Assembly: GCF_020080835.1 (NCBI RefSeq)
Contig: NC_058160.1
Span: forward strand, 15,301,152 to 15,365,151
Direction: 5' to 3'
DNA from: Cotesia glomerata
Lineage: Eukaryota; Arthropoda; Insecta; Hymenoptera; Braconidae
DNA: 64,000 bases
Shown here piece after piece: positions 10,830 to 22,413 of the stretch; within the stretch, counting starts at the first letter, position 1, and every line of letters begins with the position of its first letter. The notes below the pieces were generated by a model that was not told the DNA's origin, did no database searches, and saw nothing but the letters and a program-made list of their open reading frames with translations. The position numbers and the translations under genes were made by a program.

Positions 10830-13538
10830 GCAGTTACATCACAGCAATTTTTTAAAAAGTTTGCTTTGGCTTCGTTCAACATTAAGTTAAAGATTTAAAT
10901 CAATTAATTCGATAATCTCATCATTTTCTTGTTCTTTGGAAGTTGGCGACTGAGGATAAGCTTGCATAGTTCCGATTTTTTGAAGGACATCACCAGGAAA
11001 TTCATATGTATTGCAATTTTTACCACACCGCTTTAAACCTGCACGAATGGTTAAAAGAGCATTTGTCATTTCTGAGTTCATTTTATTTCTTAGCTTAGTT
11101 TTCACAAGATTCATAACACTAAAAACTCGTTCAACTTCTGCGTTGGAATACGGCAATAATAAAATAGAGAAGGCGAAATCACTTAATTCTTGAAATGGAT
11201 TTGTTCCTGTTGCATCGTTGTAATCTTTAACCTCAGTCCAAAATTGAACAGTATCATTAATTTCGGTCCATTTTGTGAAGTGAATGGCGTTCCATTGGGT
11301 TTCAATTAGCGATATAATTGTCGATGAGTCATTCAGTTGTTCCAGCAAAGGAGTTAAAGATTCTTTGTGAACCTTCAGTACATTTTGACAAGATAATAAA
11401 TTTTTTTTTTGTAAAATTTGAATATTGTCCGGTAATCTGTAAAAATAAAATGCAATTATAATTTTTTTAAAGAAAATTGAATAGTTCCATAATTAATATT
11501 AATAGATACACAGTTAAATATTTAAGTACCTCGAGCGTAATTCGTGGACCAATTTAATTAAAAATTTAATACACCGTTCTCGTAGTTCTTTTTCTTGCTG
11601 TTCTGTTATAGCTTTTTTCTCTTTCAACTCAATAATTTTTAATTCAAAACCAGAACCAAGATATGGACTTGGATCTAAATAATTTTCAACATCAACAGTC
11701 AACGGATCAGTGTACGTGCGTTGTAATACGACTTTAGAAACAACAAATCCAATCAAAGTAGTTAAATCTTGGAGGAGTTTACAAGGATCAGCATTTTGGG
11801 CTTCAAAAGCCTTATTCACTCGCTGTAATTCCTTTAAAATTGGACATAAAAACAAAAACAAAGCCAGGTTTATCTCGTCACTGTACATATTAAATAACAT
11901 TTATGCCACATATTCATGTCTATTTATTTCAAAATGAGTCTTTAATTCTACCCACTGATTTAAAATTCTATCAACCGCAAAATGTATCGATAACCAACGA
12001 GTTTGACAAGCTTGAACTATTTTTGCAGGTTCGTGGTTGTCATTAATCAATTTGTACAAAGTTTTATAATCACCTCGTCTGCCTGATGATTGAGAGAACC
12101 AATTATACGTTTGAGAAGTCATGTAATCTAAATTCCTTGGCATATTTCCTTCGACAGCTTTTGATGTAGCTAGTTGAATTGAATGACACACACACCGAAT
12201 CAGAACCAAACCAGGAATTTCACGTTTAAGCTTTTGGTAGACACCTTCATTTACACCAGTCATAACACTCGCGTTGTCAGTTCCTAAGCCAAGAATATTT
12301 TTATAGTTTAAATTAAACTCTGTTAGAGTATTTTTTAAAGCAGAAATTATTCCATTTGCATCACAACTGCTCAACTCAGCTAGTTTTAAAAATGTTGTTA
12401 TTATTTTTTTTAAAGATGAACTATAATAAATAATCACAATACTGAGATATTTAGAAATGCTGATGTCTGTTGATTCATCTAAAAGTAAACTGAATTTTCC
12501 AGTCCCAATGTCATCCTTTAATGTCTCTTTGAAATGTGGACTTAAAATATTTTTTATGATGTTGGAACACTTAGTTCGATGTAAATGAATGTCTCTTATA
12601 GTGTCAGAATTATTGACAGCTTTTTTCATCATTTGTCCTAGGTGGTCAACAGTCGCTATGCTGGTATGTTCAGCAATGAAGAGTGAGATGTAAGCCTCAC
12701 AAACCTTTGTTTTTTCAATTGACTTTTTTATCACAGGCAGGGTTTTTTGTCTCATCGGAGAGCATATGTTTTGCCGTTCTTTGTGCTTTTTTGTTTCTAT
12801 ATGATTTTTTAAATCCGAGTATTTATTATTTTTACTTACAACACACATACAAAATTTGCAAGATGCCACGAATTCTCCTGGACTTGTTTCTTTTCGCACA
12901 ATCCAATCCTTACATTGAATATCTTGAAGCCACTCGTTGCGGAACTTTTGTTTATAAATAGGATTTCCAGCAGTCTTTCCTATATTTATTGAGAGCAATT
13001 ACAATTATTCAACAAAAACTCTTATTACAGATCAACAATGCGTATTGCTGACAGAAGAATCATTTTTAGAATTCCATAGGAGCGACAACAATAACGAAAG
13101 TAGATTAGACGCTGTACATATGATCATACGGACAAAGATATGCGACTTAAACAGTAAAGAGAGAGAATGAAATAAATAGAGACGTCGATAGTTTTCTATA
13201 TATTCAACAGTAGTCTATCATTACGGCCGACCGACGGCAACACAGTTTTCGAACTGTATTTGAAAGGATTACGTCAAGTAAAAATTTACTCTTTCTAATT
13301 TTTAAAGATAAGAACGTGTAGCATATTTTTCCATATTCGTAAGCTTAAAAAAATGAATAAAATCACATTTTAATATTTGTCATGTTCAAGTTATTTTTAT
13401 TTAGAAAACAAATCTAAAAATTATAAATTTTTGTTATCCCGCTGAAAAATCCGTTGGCCGTTAAGCGCAATTTTTTCCCGTTGCTGACCTTGATGACCCG
13501 TCAAATCTAACGGGAAACCCGTCAAGTTGGCAACGCTG
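10436..13538 (-). mobile_element. hAT transposon inserted in Bel-Pao gag
   Basis: 3103 bp with perfect 13-bp inverted ends CAGCGTTGCCAAC and an 8-bp duplication AGTTAACT, both diagnostic of hAT. Short CCCGTCAA words repeat just inside each end. The transposase gene is on the minus strand. The flanks 10436-10886 and 13000-13538 are AT-rich and noncoding; a TA run lies at about 10800-10823. Confidence 0.95.
10887..12998 (-). pseudogene. hAT transposase with BED-like finger, one in-frame stop
   Basis: Read from 12998 down. An N-terminal BED/TTF-like finger is visible (CKFCMCVV then HIETKKHKER). The RNase H-like core has LLLDESTDIS and LGLGTDNASVMTGV, plus a CHSIQLA motif. The C-terminal hATC dimerisation part has LLPYSNAEVERVFSVMN. 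Frames 11901-12998 and 11514-11900 are the same frame, split by one TAA at 11901-11903. A 93-bp intron (11437-11529, GT..AG) joins the second part to the C-terminal exon in phase, across an A10 run. The first codon is uncertain: there is no ATG at the start of the frame and an upstream exon may be missing. The stop makes this copy probably inactive. Confidence 0.88.
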
Positions 13539-13546
13539 AGTTAACT

Positions 13547-13802
13547 TTTCAAATTGATCCATAAGATCGTAAAATAATGTACGAACGTCTTCCGCGAGAT
13601 TTATTTCATTATCCAGTGGTATAGTTAATTCGGGTTTCTCAATAAGTCTTTCATATTGTTCAAATAATTCCTTTACCTTTGTAAAGCGATAGTTAATGGA
13701 CTTAGTTTTAACACCTTCAGCTGTTAGTTCATCCTGAAGTTTAGTAATTTTCGAAGCTATTATTACGCATTTTTGTTCTAAAGGAACCCTTGGGTTATCC
13801 AT
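13547..13802 (-). CDS. gag: Bel-Pao gag, N-terminal part cut off by the hAT
   Basis: Starts at ATG 13802 and runs ~85 residues before the hAT. It is helical and charged (KITKLQDELTAEG, VKELFEQYERLIEK), as expected of a gag N-terminus. The last residues visible beyond 13546 are read from hAT DNA and do not belong to gag. Confidence 0.85.
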
Positions 13803-14408
13803 TTTGTGATAAATTTATAAAAATAACAGTAATAATAATCGTGATAAATATCAATTGATAATTAATTGTCTTATTTCTATAATAAATAGATTACTTGTGG
13901 TGATCAATTTATCTAAGAAACGACTTAAACACTTAATTATAATTAATAATAAATAATTTGAGAATTAATAATGAAGATAGAGATTAATTAATAATTAATT
14001 ATTCTGTCGAACAATAACTAGTCACCATACAATGACCAATTAATTGTCAATTATTAGATAATTAATTAAATTAAATTATACGTAAATAATAAGAATGATA
14101 ACGTACGTAAATATTTAAATGATAACCAATTGCACTATTCGATTGATAAATTGATTGCCTAGTGACAACTAATCCGTCAGTCAAACTTAGACAATTAATT
14201 AAAATTACAAATGAATAAGTTGAATATATTATCAAGTGATAAAATAATATAATATAGTTAGTATTATATAAATTTTAATAATTCAAAAACTTATCTCATA
14301 TGTATTGAAGTCCAACGATGCTGGCAGCAGCTGGGTGGTATAGTGATTGGATCCTTGGATCGTCTTGCTCGTCTTCGCAAATCAGGGTTCGTGTGCACTT
14401 CAGACCTC

Positions 14409-14423
14409 ACAGGAGGCACCAAA
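14409..14423 (-). other. Primer binding site region of Bel-Pao
   Basis: On the minus strand, directly after the 5' LTR, the sequence reads TTTGGTGCCTCCTGTG. Its complement ends in CCA as a tRNA 3' end would. I cannot name the tRNA. Confidence 0.55.
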
Positions 14424-15404
14424 TGTTTTGTCGAAAACTATCCACTTAGGATAGTTTCCGTAATTGTTTTAAAAATTATGATTAATTTAGGATTAGGATA
14501 TTAAATAAAATATGCGTCGATTTGTTGGGGAATAAAATAAAGATTTATTTATCCCCAGAGGAGGAAAACTCAGTTGGACTGAGAAAAAACCTCCTCGAAT
14601 GAAAAAATGTACAAGTAAGAACGCAAAGCGTGTAGTGCGAATAAAAGAATATGTGTAAATTGCCGTCGCAAACAACAAAAACGAGGTGAGCTCAACCGCT
14701 TTAGAAAAGCAAATGGTATTAATTCAGAATTAATGAATTGACGCTAGCTTTTAAGCTAACTAGAGTCAATTAATAGTGAAATACTAATTAATTGACGTAA
14801 AATGTCAGTGCAGAGACTGATTGATTGATTAGAATTATTAGTGTAGGAACTAATTAGATAATTCGATATCAGAATCGAATAGTTGATGAAATTTGATTTG
14901 ATAGAATGATGATTAAATATTTAGCAATGAATTTAATATAATTTATTACAAATATTGCGTGTTAACTATAGAATGACTAAAGCCGCGTGGCTGATGCAAT
15001 CCTTTGTTAAAATGGCGCGTAATAACCGCGTGGCGTCACTTATTAATTTTGATTTATTTAATTCACTGAACAGTTACTAATGATTTTTAATGACTTGAGA
15101 ATTTAATTGGTAATTGAAGTTAATGAAATTAATAGTATTTAATGAATATTTTAAGTGTTAAAGTAAATGCGTATTATACGTCATAAATCAGAAAACGATT
15201 GACACAGAGTAGTCGTACTAGTACAAGCGTCCAAGCACAACTGCTTGCCGCCGGCCACGTGAGCCGGCTTCTCTCCCGCTAACCAAAGTGCGCATGAGCG
15301 ACAGCCATGGTGTGACACGAATTTTCACGAGTTGGAGCGACCAAGCCCGAAGGCGCAACTCCTCTTATAAATTTTTATTAAATGTCTTTTCTATCGGTTA
15401 AACA
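14424..15404 (-). repeat. Bel-Pao LTR (5' LTR in element sense)
   Basis: 981 bp, paired with 4451-5431, and should hold the promoter. It ends at the TAAGG duplication. Confidence 0.95.
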
Positions 15405-15740
15405 TAAGGAGTTTTGATTAAAAAAAATCAGTAGCGAGCGTTAGTTAGAGAAACTGGGCGGCCATGAATAAATTTTTATATTCATTTAGAACGATTGAAG
15501 TAATTTTCAATTAAAATTCAGTAGTGATAGTAATTTAGAGGCACTAGGCGGCCATAAATGAATTTTCATTTTTATTTAGAATAATTAAAGTCATCATTAA
15601 TAAATCAAAATCAGTAGCGAGGGTTAGTTAGGAACACTGGGCCTCTACAAATACATTTTTTTTTTTCATTTATACTGATTTAATTAAATTAAATGAAAAA
15701 ATTAGTGATCAGGGTCAGTTACAGGCCCTGGGTGGCTACC
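15405..15740. repeat. 90-bp satellite, third block
   Basis: Anchors near 15454, 15544, 15634 and 15728 keep the 90-bp period. The array stops at about 15740. Confidence 0.88.
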
Positions 15741-15749
15741 CTCGCGGTA

Positions 15750-16110
15750 TTAGAATCACAGTGGAAACACTGTGAAAACCCTGTGCTTGTGAAAGCACTG
15801 TGTAAATTGAGAGAGTTTCACTGTGATTTCACCGTGCATTTGTCCCATTCGTACACGGTGTTTTCACAGTGTTTTCTCGATGAATTCTCGATGTTCACTC
15901 ATTGAATTCACGGTGATTACACAACTTTTTTTCACAGTAATTACATCGTGAATTCACAGTAATTACACTGTGAATCCACAGTAATTACACTGTGAATTCA
16001 CAGTCGTCACACTGTGAATTCACAGTCATCACACTGTGAATTCACAGTAATAACACTGTGAATTCATGATAAATTCATAGTGATAACACGGTAATTTCAC
16101 GTGGAATTTT
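15750..16110. repeat. Dyad-symmetric 22-bp tandem repeats (CACTGTGAATTCACAGT)
   Basis: From about 15943 to 16075 the unit CACAGTAATTACACTGTGAATT repeats about six times with small changes. Each unit is an imperfect dyad, so the block can fold on either strand at several registers. Looser CACAGTG/CACTGTG words continue on the left to 15755. No reading frame of note. Confidence 0.85.
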
Positions 16111-17600
16111 CCGTGTCTACATCGTATGCGTCTGTTACACGTATATAAAAGCTTTTATACATATGTATAGAAGCAATGTAAATCAACAAACACACACGCA
16201 CACGCGTGTGCATTAAACAACTCGTATAATAGTGTGAATAGCTCTGAGATCTTACAACTGAAATGTTCATTTGAATAGGAATCAACAACTATTACTTTCT
16301 TCTCAGGAAATTAAAATTCAAGCAATTAAAAATATTTCGAACCAGTTATTACACTTAGCATTATTTAGTTTTTTGTTTAATTTATGTTTTACCTTAAGAA
16401 AATTTTTTGGAAGATAATACAATAGATATATTGAATAATTACTGAAAGAGCGGAAAAGCGGGGATCAGGTTTAGGTCTGGATATCTCAATTAAAACGCGT
16501 AAATTATTATCAAAAATAACACTAGGAATTTATTTACATTAAATACACTAAATATTTAATATGTTTAATAGCGGATTGTTAAGATAAAAGCGGATTTATA
16601 AATTACAGCGTGGTTTGCAAAAGCGAAGCCGGTTGACACGTGGTTGAACACTCTGCCGGCACTGTAAAAGCGGTGAAATAAATGCACAATTAACACAAAT
16701 TATCTATAACAAACTAAAGCGAATTATTAACAATTAATTTAAGCAAATTAAATTATTAAATAAGCGAAATGCGGTTTATTAACGAAAAGCGAAAGTAAAG
16801 AAATACTAATGGCGACTTGATGCAGTGAAAGCGTAGAAGCGAAAGATAATAACAATAGTTCGTCTTCTTCCTCGTTGAGTTGGGGAAGAAGGCTATTGCG
16901 CATGTCTAGCGGGAGCGATCAGCCAATAAAGCGGTCGATTCATGGCGTAATCGAGAGGCTGATTTTCTATTGGCGGTTCGATTTTTGCGGGAACTAGTGG
17001 TGGACAGGTACGTCTCTTGAATTTAGGAGTCCCCCAGGAGCGAGTTAATCGCTACTGGGCCTTGTTCACCGAACATATATAGAGGAACAATTTTTGATTT
17101 GAACAATATTTGGGCATTTTAAAGATATTTTCATTTTTAAAACTACTATTTTGTTATCTATAGCTGCACTAAATAGTTATAAGCATTTTTTACTCTAATG
17201 GCAATTAGCAAAAATTGTTACCAGTGAGAATTGATATGAAAAAGTCATTTACTATAGAAGTTAACTCGAAAAGTGACTTCTCTCTTCAATTAATATAATG
17301 ACAGTACTTAATTTTTTCAAATAAAATTATTTTTTTACAAATCATAAGAGTTTTATTAGTTACATTCATTAGTATAATAATGGAAAAATATTCTTATCAA
17401 TATATTTTTAACCACCGGGGCTCCCCGCCTCTATTAATCCGCAAAAATTACCCATGTTAAAATTTCTCAGCAATAATTCCTGATACAAAAATATCTCAAG
17501 TACAAAACCAAAGTTTTTCACAACATAAATTAATCTGACGAAAATTGATCATCACTTACAAAAATGCTTATATATTATTATCATTATTTTCAACAATAAA
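16111..17600. other. Non-coding stretch, possible old element at ~16440-17080
   Basis: No gene seen. From about 16440 to 17080 base composition rises in G+C and the word AAGCG recurs a dozen times. An LTR-like identity is possible but I cannot find paired ends or a duplication. The rest is AT-rich with no supported feature. Confidence 0.3.
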
Positions 17601-17611
17601 ATCACCTTTTA

Positions 17612-17730
17612 CCCTGAATAAAAAAAAGTATTGAGACAAAGAAAAAAGTATTGAAAAGTATTGGATTGATTAGAAAACCAATACTTTTCAATACTTTTTT
17701 CTTTGTCTTAATACTTTTTTTTTATCAGGG
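17612..17730. mobile_element. Foldback MITE with TA duplication
   Basis: 119-bp near-perfect hairpin with arms of ~53 bp beginning CCCTGAATAAAAAAAAGTAT and a ~13-base loop. It is flanked by TA at 17610-17611 and 17731-17732, as in Tc1/mariner-derived MITEs. Confidence 0.85.
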
Positions 17731-17906
17731 TAATCATGGTTTTTGTGTGTGTAAGAAAATATTGCTAGGATAAAATGTTGCATAAGAAATTTTTGCTGAG
17801 AAATTTTGTCGTAGGTAATTATTGCATGAGAAATAAAAAACGGTCACCAACGGTATTTAGGTAAATTACTGTATATAGATTATTAAACATATAAGCCTAT
17901 AAATAA

Positions 17907-17910
<4 letters not shown>

Positions 17911-17964
<54 letters not shown>

Positions 17965-17968
17965 TGTG
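17911..17968. repeat. (TG)n microsatellite
   Basis: About 58 bp of TG with two or three interruptions. The His/Thr-rich ORF across it is an artefact. Confidence 0.9.
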
Positions 17969-18468
17969 ATTGTTAATGCATGTGTGTAAATGAATTTTTG
18001 TCGTACGGTATCTCAAATACAAATCAACCAATAGAATTCTACAATACGTCATTCGAAAGGGCTTATCAAACCTTAGATCTAAATAGATTTGAGAGTTAAT
18101 CCATCGAGCCATTCCGAAAAAATTTCAAAATAACTAAAAAAAAATTTTGAATTTTTGTTTTTTGAAAATAATATCAAAGCGTGCGAAGAAATTATAATGA
18201 AAACTGCGTCGAATGCTTCTTTGAAAATGAAAATCGAACGATGCATTCAAAAGTTATATTTTTTTAAAAATTCACAAAATTTTGTTCTTCAGTATTTTCA
18301 AGATGTCTTACAGATTCCTCAACCAATCAACATAAACCTGTAAATTTCCTTCTTCTGCTTAAAAAACTGCGTCAAATGCTTTTTTAAAAATGAAAATCGA
18401 ACCACGCGCAGTCAACCGATTTCCAGATTTTCGGATAAAATTTTTACTTACAATAAATTTATACATAT

Positions 18469-18785
18469 GGGTCATTCCATGTCAAATCAACCTCTTCTGA
18501 TTTGAACAATTTTGGTCAGAAGTTTTCTTTGATCATACAACGAAGTTCTCCTAAAGGAAAAAAAATACAAAAATTTTTTTCAAAAGATATGCTAATTCAA
18601 AATTTCGCGATTTTTCCAGTTTTTCAATTTTGTTTTTGGAACATTTCGAACGCTAGTATAGATACAGGTATTTTTTTTCCTTTGGCAGAACTTCGTTTTA
18701 TGATAAATGAAAACTTCTGACCAAAATTTGTCCAAATGAAAAGGGGCCGATTCCAACTATTGGTCGATTTGACATGGAATGACCC
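18469..18785. mobile_element. Inverted-repeat element with GGGTCATTCCATGTCAAAT ends
   Basis: 317 bp. The left end GGGTCATTCCATGTCAAATC pairs with GATTTGACATGGAATGACCC on the right, and the pairing continues through CTTCTGACCAAAATT and AACTTCGTT words. A second, half copy lies at about 32836-32962. I could not settle a target duplication or superfamily. Confidence 0.75.
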
Positions 18786-19065
18786 GAATAGATTTATTGT
18801 TTTTGACAATATCAAAAGAATCAAACTTTTGACTCTTCGTCGATTTACTTTTATTACCTGAAATATTATAAAATAAATGATAAATTTTGCTTTTTCTATA
18901 CACAAAAGATAAAAAAAAAAAAATTTTCATACAGATTTTTCAAAATTTTTAACGCCAATAGCTCTTATTATTAACAATGTAACGTAGTCTGATAATTACA
19001 AACTTATACTTTATCGTCAATCAATACTTAATACAATTGATACAAGTTCTATTTCCAAAGGATTC

Positions 19066-20674
19066 TTAGTCAGTTTCCCAGCAATTATTTTGCTTGATAA
19101 CATACAAGTTTCCTGATGAGCATATTTGAACAGCAGGTTTTATCAAAGAAGATTCTTGTATAAAACATACGCTATTTGTTAATCTAACTTGATTAATATA
19201 AGTCGTATTGAATGCATGTCCGACTAGCTGCATACGTTTGATCAACATACCACTTATACTTTCCTCATTATTCTGAAATTGGACCATGTTAATTATCATT
19301 CCAAAAGTGTCATTGCCGTTATGAACCGTAGAATCACAAACTTTTATTTTCTTGTTGCTTTCACATGTATATTTTGTACCACTTAGTTTCATCTTTTGAA
19401 AACACTTCAGATTTGCTGGTTCAAAACCTTTTTCATTTAACAAAGTGCGTTCATAAACTGTCGGTGAGCGTAATGTACATTTTCCAAAACCAATTAAACT
19501 ATTTCTTCTTTCAACCCCATCTTTGTCTAACAGCATTTTTATTTGTTTTGCAATGAATTTTTTCGTTTTAAGAGATATTGATTCATCATACAAAGTGTTT
19601 ATAATGAACTTCTGCATAAGAAAACATTCTGCTACTTGATTGGTTCAAGCATAAGAACTCGTAACAAAGTCCATGATCCTCCGATTCCACGCTTCAAAAT
19701 CAAATGCATTATGTGCCCATAACGGACCCCAATTTCGGACAACAGTTACTAGGTGTGTCAATAAATGTATGTTTGAGGTCATATTCTCCTCACCAAAATA
19801 CTCTTCAAAAAGCTCAACATACTTTTTTAAAAGAACTTCGCAACAATCTAGATTTGTTGAAGATATGCAATCAGAATTTAAATAATAAATTGCTTCCGAC
19901 AGAAGGGCCAGGTGATCGATATACTTTTTAGGTAATACCTTCTGTAAACAAATTGGTGCATACTCCAGCCAATTGCGCCATTCAGAGGCCTTCCATTTTA
20001 GAAATGTATACATAGATCTTGGCTTTCGAGATCTACATGACGGGGGCATTATTGATAACAAACATTCATCTATTAACTTTAAACTCTTGGGACTTCCGAC
20101 GTAGTAAGGAACTTTAGCTTTAGTAAGCAATAGTCGCGTATGCAGCCGATCTACACCAAGATATGCTGCATGCATTGACTCAACAATGACTCCTTTGTTA
20201 ATATTAAATAGCGGTAAAGCAACCAACGATAAAACATTTTCAACTCCACGCTTCACTTTAACAGTATCAAAAGCGGACGCCATATCACCACGTAATTCAG
20301 CATCAGTCTGTAGCTTTTGATAGCACTGAGATAGTGGGTATACGAATTTACCAGGTCCCAAGCTACGGCCTTCAGCGTAGCAATATAAACATCCGAAATA
20401 TCCATTATACTGAGTATGACAAACGACTGCTGCTCGAGCCGGAGCATCAAGACTTCCGATAGTCATGATGAATTTAGATGTTACTTATGATGTATTTGAT
20501 GGCTTTCATGTGATACCAGTAGTAAAGAGTTCCTCCATTTCATCGATCAGTGGTTTTAAAAGTTATTCATCACTGGGTGCACTGGGTCCATATAAATAGC
20601 GGCGAGGAGCATACGTTTTTGAACATGTGGAGGAAGCTCGTTAATTTGTATATATATATATATATATATATATA

Positions 20675-20738
<64 letters not shown>

Positions 20739-21605
20739 CCACGCACTGGAATTGGAAGAATTGGCTACATTGCATCCATCCGTATTGAATGTTAAAGAAA
20801 AATTATTCCATTTCTCTAAAAAATTTCCAGGTAAGCATAACGATTTATACTCTTCACTATCATAAAGGTCTTCATAAGCATCCTCATCTTTTTTTATTCT
20901 ACGAAACCTATATTTCAATAATTCACTTATATTAGGAATAGATAATAGTTCTTCAATTTGCGTCGCTAAACTAATATATATGAAGTAACCTAAATCACAT
21001 TTATCTTCATCATGTGGTTCACATGCTTCGCAAGTACATTTTTTTTGCAGTTTTTTCGTTCATTTGCATTTTTGACCAAGGTAGTCTTGACATATTTTAC
21101 AATAATAATGATACGTCAAGCAATCATCATTACGATTCAAACAACGCTAAAATCTCTCCTTATTCATTGGGATATTATTATTATAATACGTGGACTTTAC
21201 CCATTTTAACTGATCAAGCGTAGCCTTAAATGTTAGATGATGTCGAACTGACGTAGCTACTGCAGCCAATAAATGATCTTTTACAGTAAAAGTACGTTGT
21301 GAAATTAAGGGAATTTCTAAATCCGGCATATTGATGCTAAGAAAAGGATTATGTCGGGAAATGTCATTATCAACGTTACTTTGACTACTATTATCATCAT
21401 CGTCACCATCAGTACCCCACGACGAATCATCACTAGTAGACCAATCATCATCTGTAGAGCAAGAGGAATAATGATCACTACCATTATGATTATCGTCATC
21501 GTGGATGTCATTATCAAGTTCATTTTCATCATCGTCATTGTAAACGCCACCATCAAGTTCATTGTCATTTTCAGCATTGAAAACTATACCAGTTCCAGAA
21601 ACCAT
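19066..21605 (-). pseudogene. Decayed tnp2-type (CACTA/CMC-like) transposase
   Basis: Relative of the 33937-36396 gene. From the N-terminus: an Asp/Asn-rich acidic stretch, a Cys finger (YCKICQ ... CTCEACE), TFNTDGCNV, an Asp-Ala-Pro-Ala-Arg-Ala block followed by FGCLYC, VESMHAAYLGVDR, KPRSMYTFLKWKASEWRNWL, and NWGPLWAHNAFDFEAWNRR. It ends with a C-terminal region to 19066. Lesions: a TAG at 21147-21149, a TGA near 21059, a frameshift and stops between 20556 and 20466, and a TGA at 19645-19647. A long TA microsatellite (20648-20736) lies within the frame and is read through as alternating Tyr and Ile. It is too damaged to work. Confidence 0.85.
20648..20736. repeat. (TA)n microsatellite inside the transposase frame
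   Basis: About 89 bp of TA with one TGCA interruption. It sits between codons for AWP and INELPP, residues that are neighbours in the related transposase at 34.6-36.4 kb. Confidence 0.9.
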
Positions 21606-21780
21606 AGTAATAGCAGCAATATCATCACTTTTACGGTCGAAGTTCTCACAAGTGCTTGCAGGGTTAAAATTTTTTGTTTGGCCATCATTCTGTAAAAATA
21701 GTCAAATCAATATTTGTTCCATTAATAGTTTTATAAATAGTTAAATCAATGTTTGTATCATAAATACATTGGGATCATTA

Positions 21781-21935
21781 AGATATAGTCCAAGATCCCA
21801 GAGCGTTCTGACATAACTTATTTTCACATGGATGAAACCTTCACGATTTAGTAGCGTCTAGTATACTTCAAATTCCTGTGTACTTGTGGAGCTTGCCCTG
21901 TGACACCTGGGCAGGTACCAGGTGAGAAAGTTAAC
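21781..21935 (-). repeat. Dispersed repeat, intact copy of the tnp2-element target
   Basis: The reverse complement matches 33017-33135 joined to 40590-40615 (CACCTGGTACCTGCCCAGGTG, AGGTTTCATCCATGTG, then GTCAGAAC). It therefore serves as an empty-site reference for the element at 33136-40589. Confidence 0.85.
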
Positions 21936-22147
21936 TAAAGATATTCTAACAATATTCTAACTAAATTCGTATAGGTAATTAAGATATTCTAACAAAATTC
22001 GTTTAGTTTAGAACAAAACTAATCATAATGAAAACGTAACAGATTAGTAAATTAAACTTTGATTCAATAATGACAAAAGCAAAACATTTTTTTGAGGCAC
22101 ACGTATGCAATTATTAAAAATAATAACTATTATTTAAAATAAACTAT

Positions 22148-22165
22148 TAATTACTGTAAATTTAT
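22148..22165. repeat. LINE target-site duplication
   Basis: TAATTACTGTAAATTTAT here and at 27112-27129 (17-18 bp). Confidence 0.92.
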
Positions 22166-22413
22166 GGGGGCGCTACTGTGCATCTATAGTGAATTGGCGT
22201 GTTGTGTTTCGCTCCGTTATATTTACACAAATAACAAAGTAAGAACTGAATAATAATTTTCAAACAAGTGCTGATTTTTTGCCAAAACCTGAGTTGTGAG
22301 AATAGAGCTCTGATTTGATATCTGCACGGAGTGTCATTGGTCCAGTTTTCCCTTTTTTTTTTTTTTTTATTCACATTTGGACCTGGAGTGTTTACGTGGC
22401 TAAGACTCTGTCA

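Larger units (their letters stand above)
4451..15404 (-). mobile_element. Bel-Pao LTR retrotransposon carrying a nested hAT
   Basis: Element read on the minus strand, bounded by TAAGG at 4446-4450 and 15405-15409 (5 bp, as in Bel-Pao). Two 981-bp LTRs flank gag, protease, RT, RNase H and integrase in the Pao order. By eye I count about five substitutions, all transitions, between the LTRs, so the insertion is young. The hAT at 10436-13538 entered gag later. Other lesions are a one-base slip in an A6 run between RNase H and integrase, and the UGA at the gag end, which may be functional. Between the LTR and gag (13803-14408) lies an AT-rich leader without other features. Confidence 0.95.

Noticed and set aside
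14325..14423. tRNA gene reading plus strand just outside the Bel-Pao LTR, ending CACCA
   Set aside because: The T-arm and acceptor stems do not pair. The CCA is better explained as the complement of the primer binding site.
16440..17080. Solo LTR
   Set aside because: Composition and repeated AAGCG words are suggestive, but no TG..CA ends with a duplication could be found.
17897..18112. Protein with a His-Thr repeat tail
   Set aside because: It is only the translation of a TG microsatellite.
21317..21695. Hydrophobic Ile/Thr-rich ORFs on both strands
   Set aside because: They are other-frame readings of the Asp-rich N-terminus of the decayed transposase.
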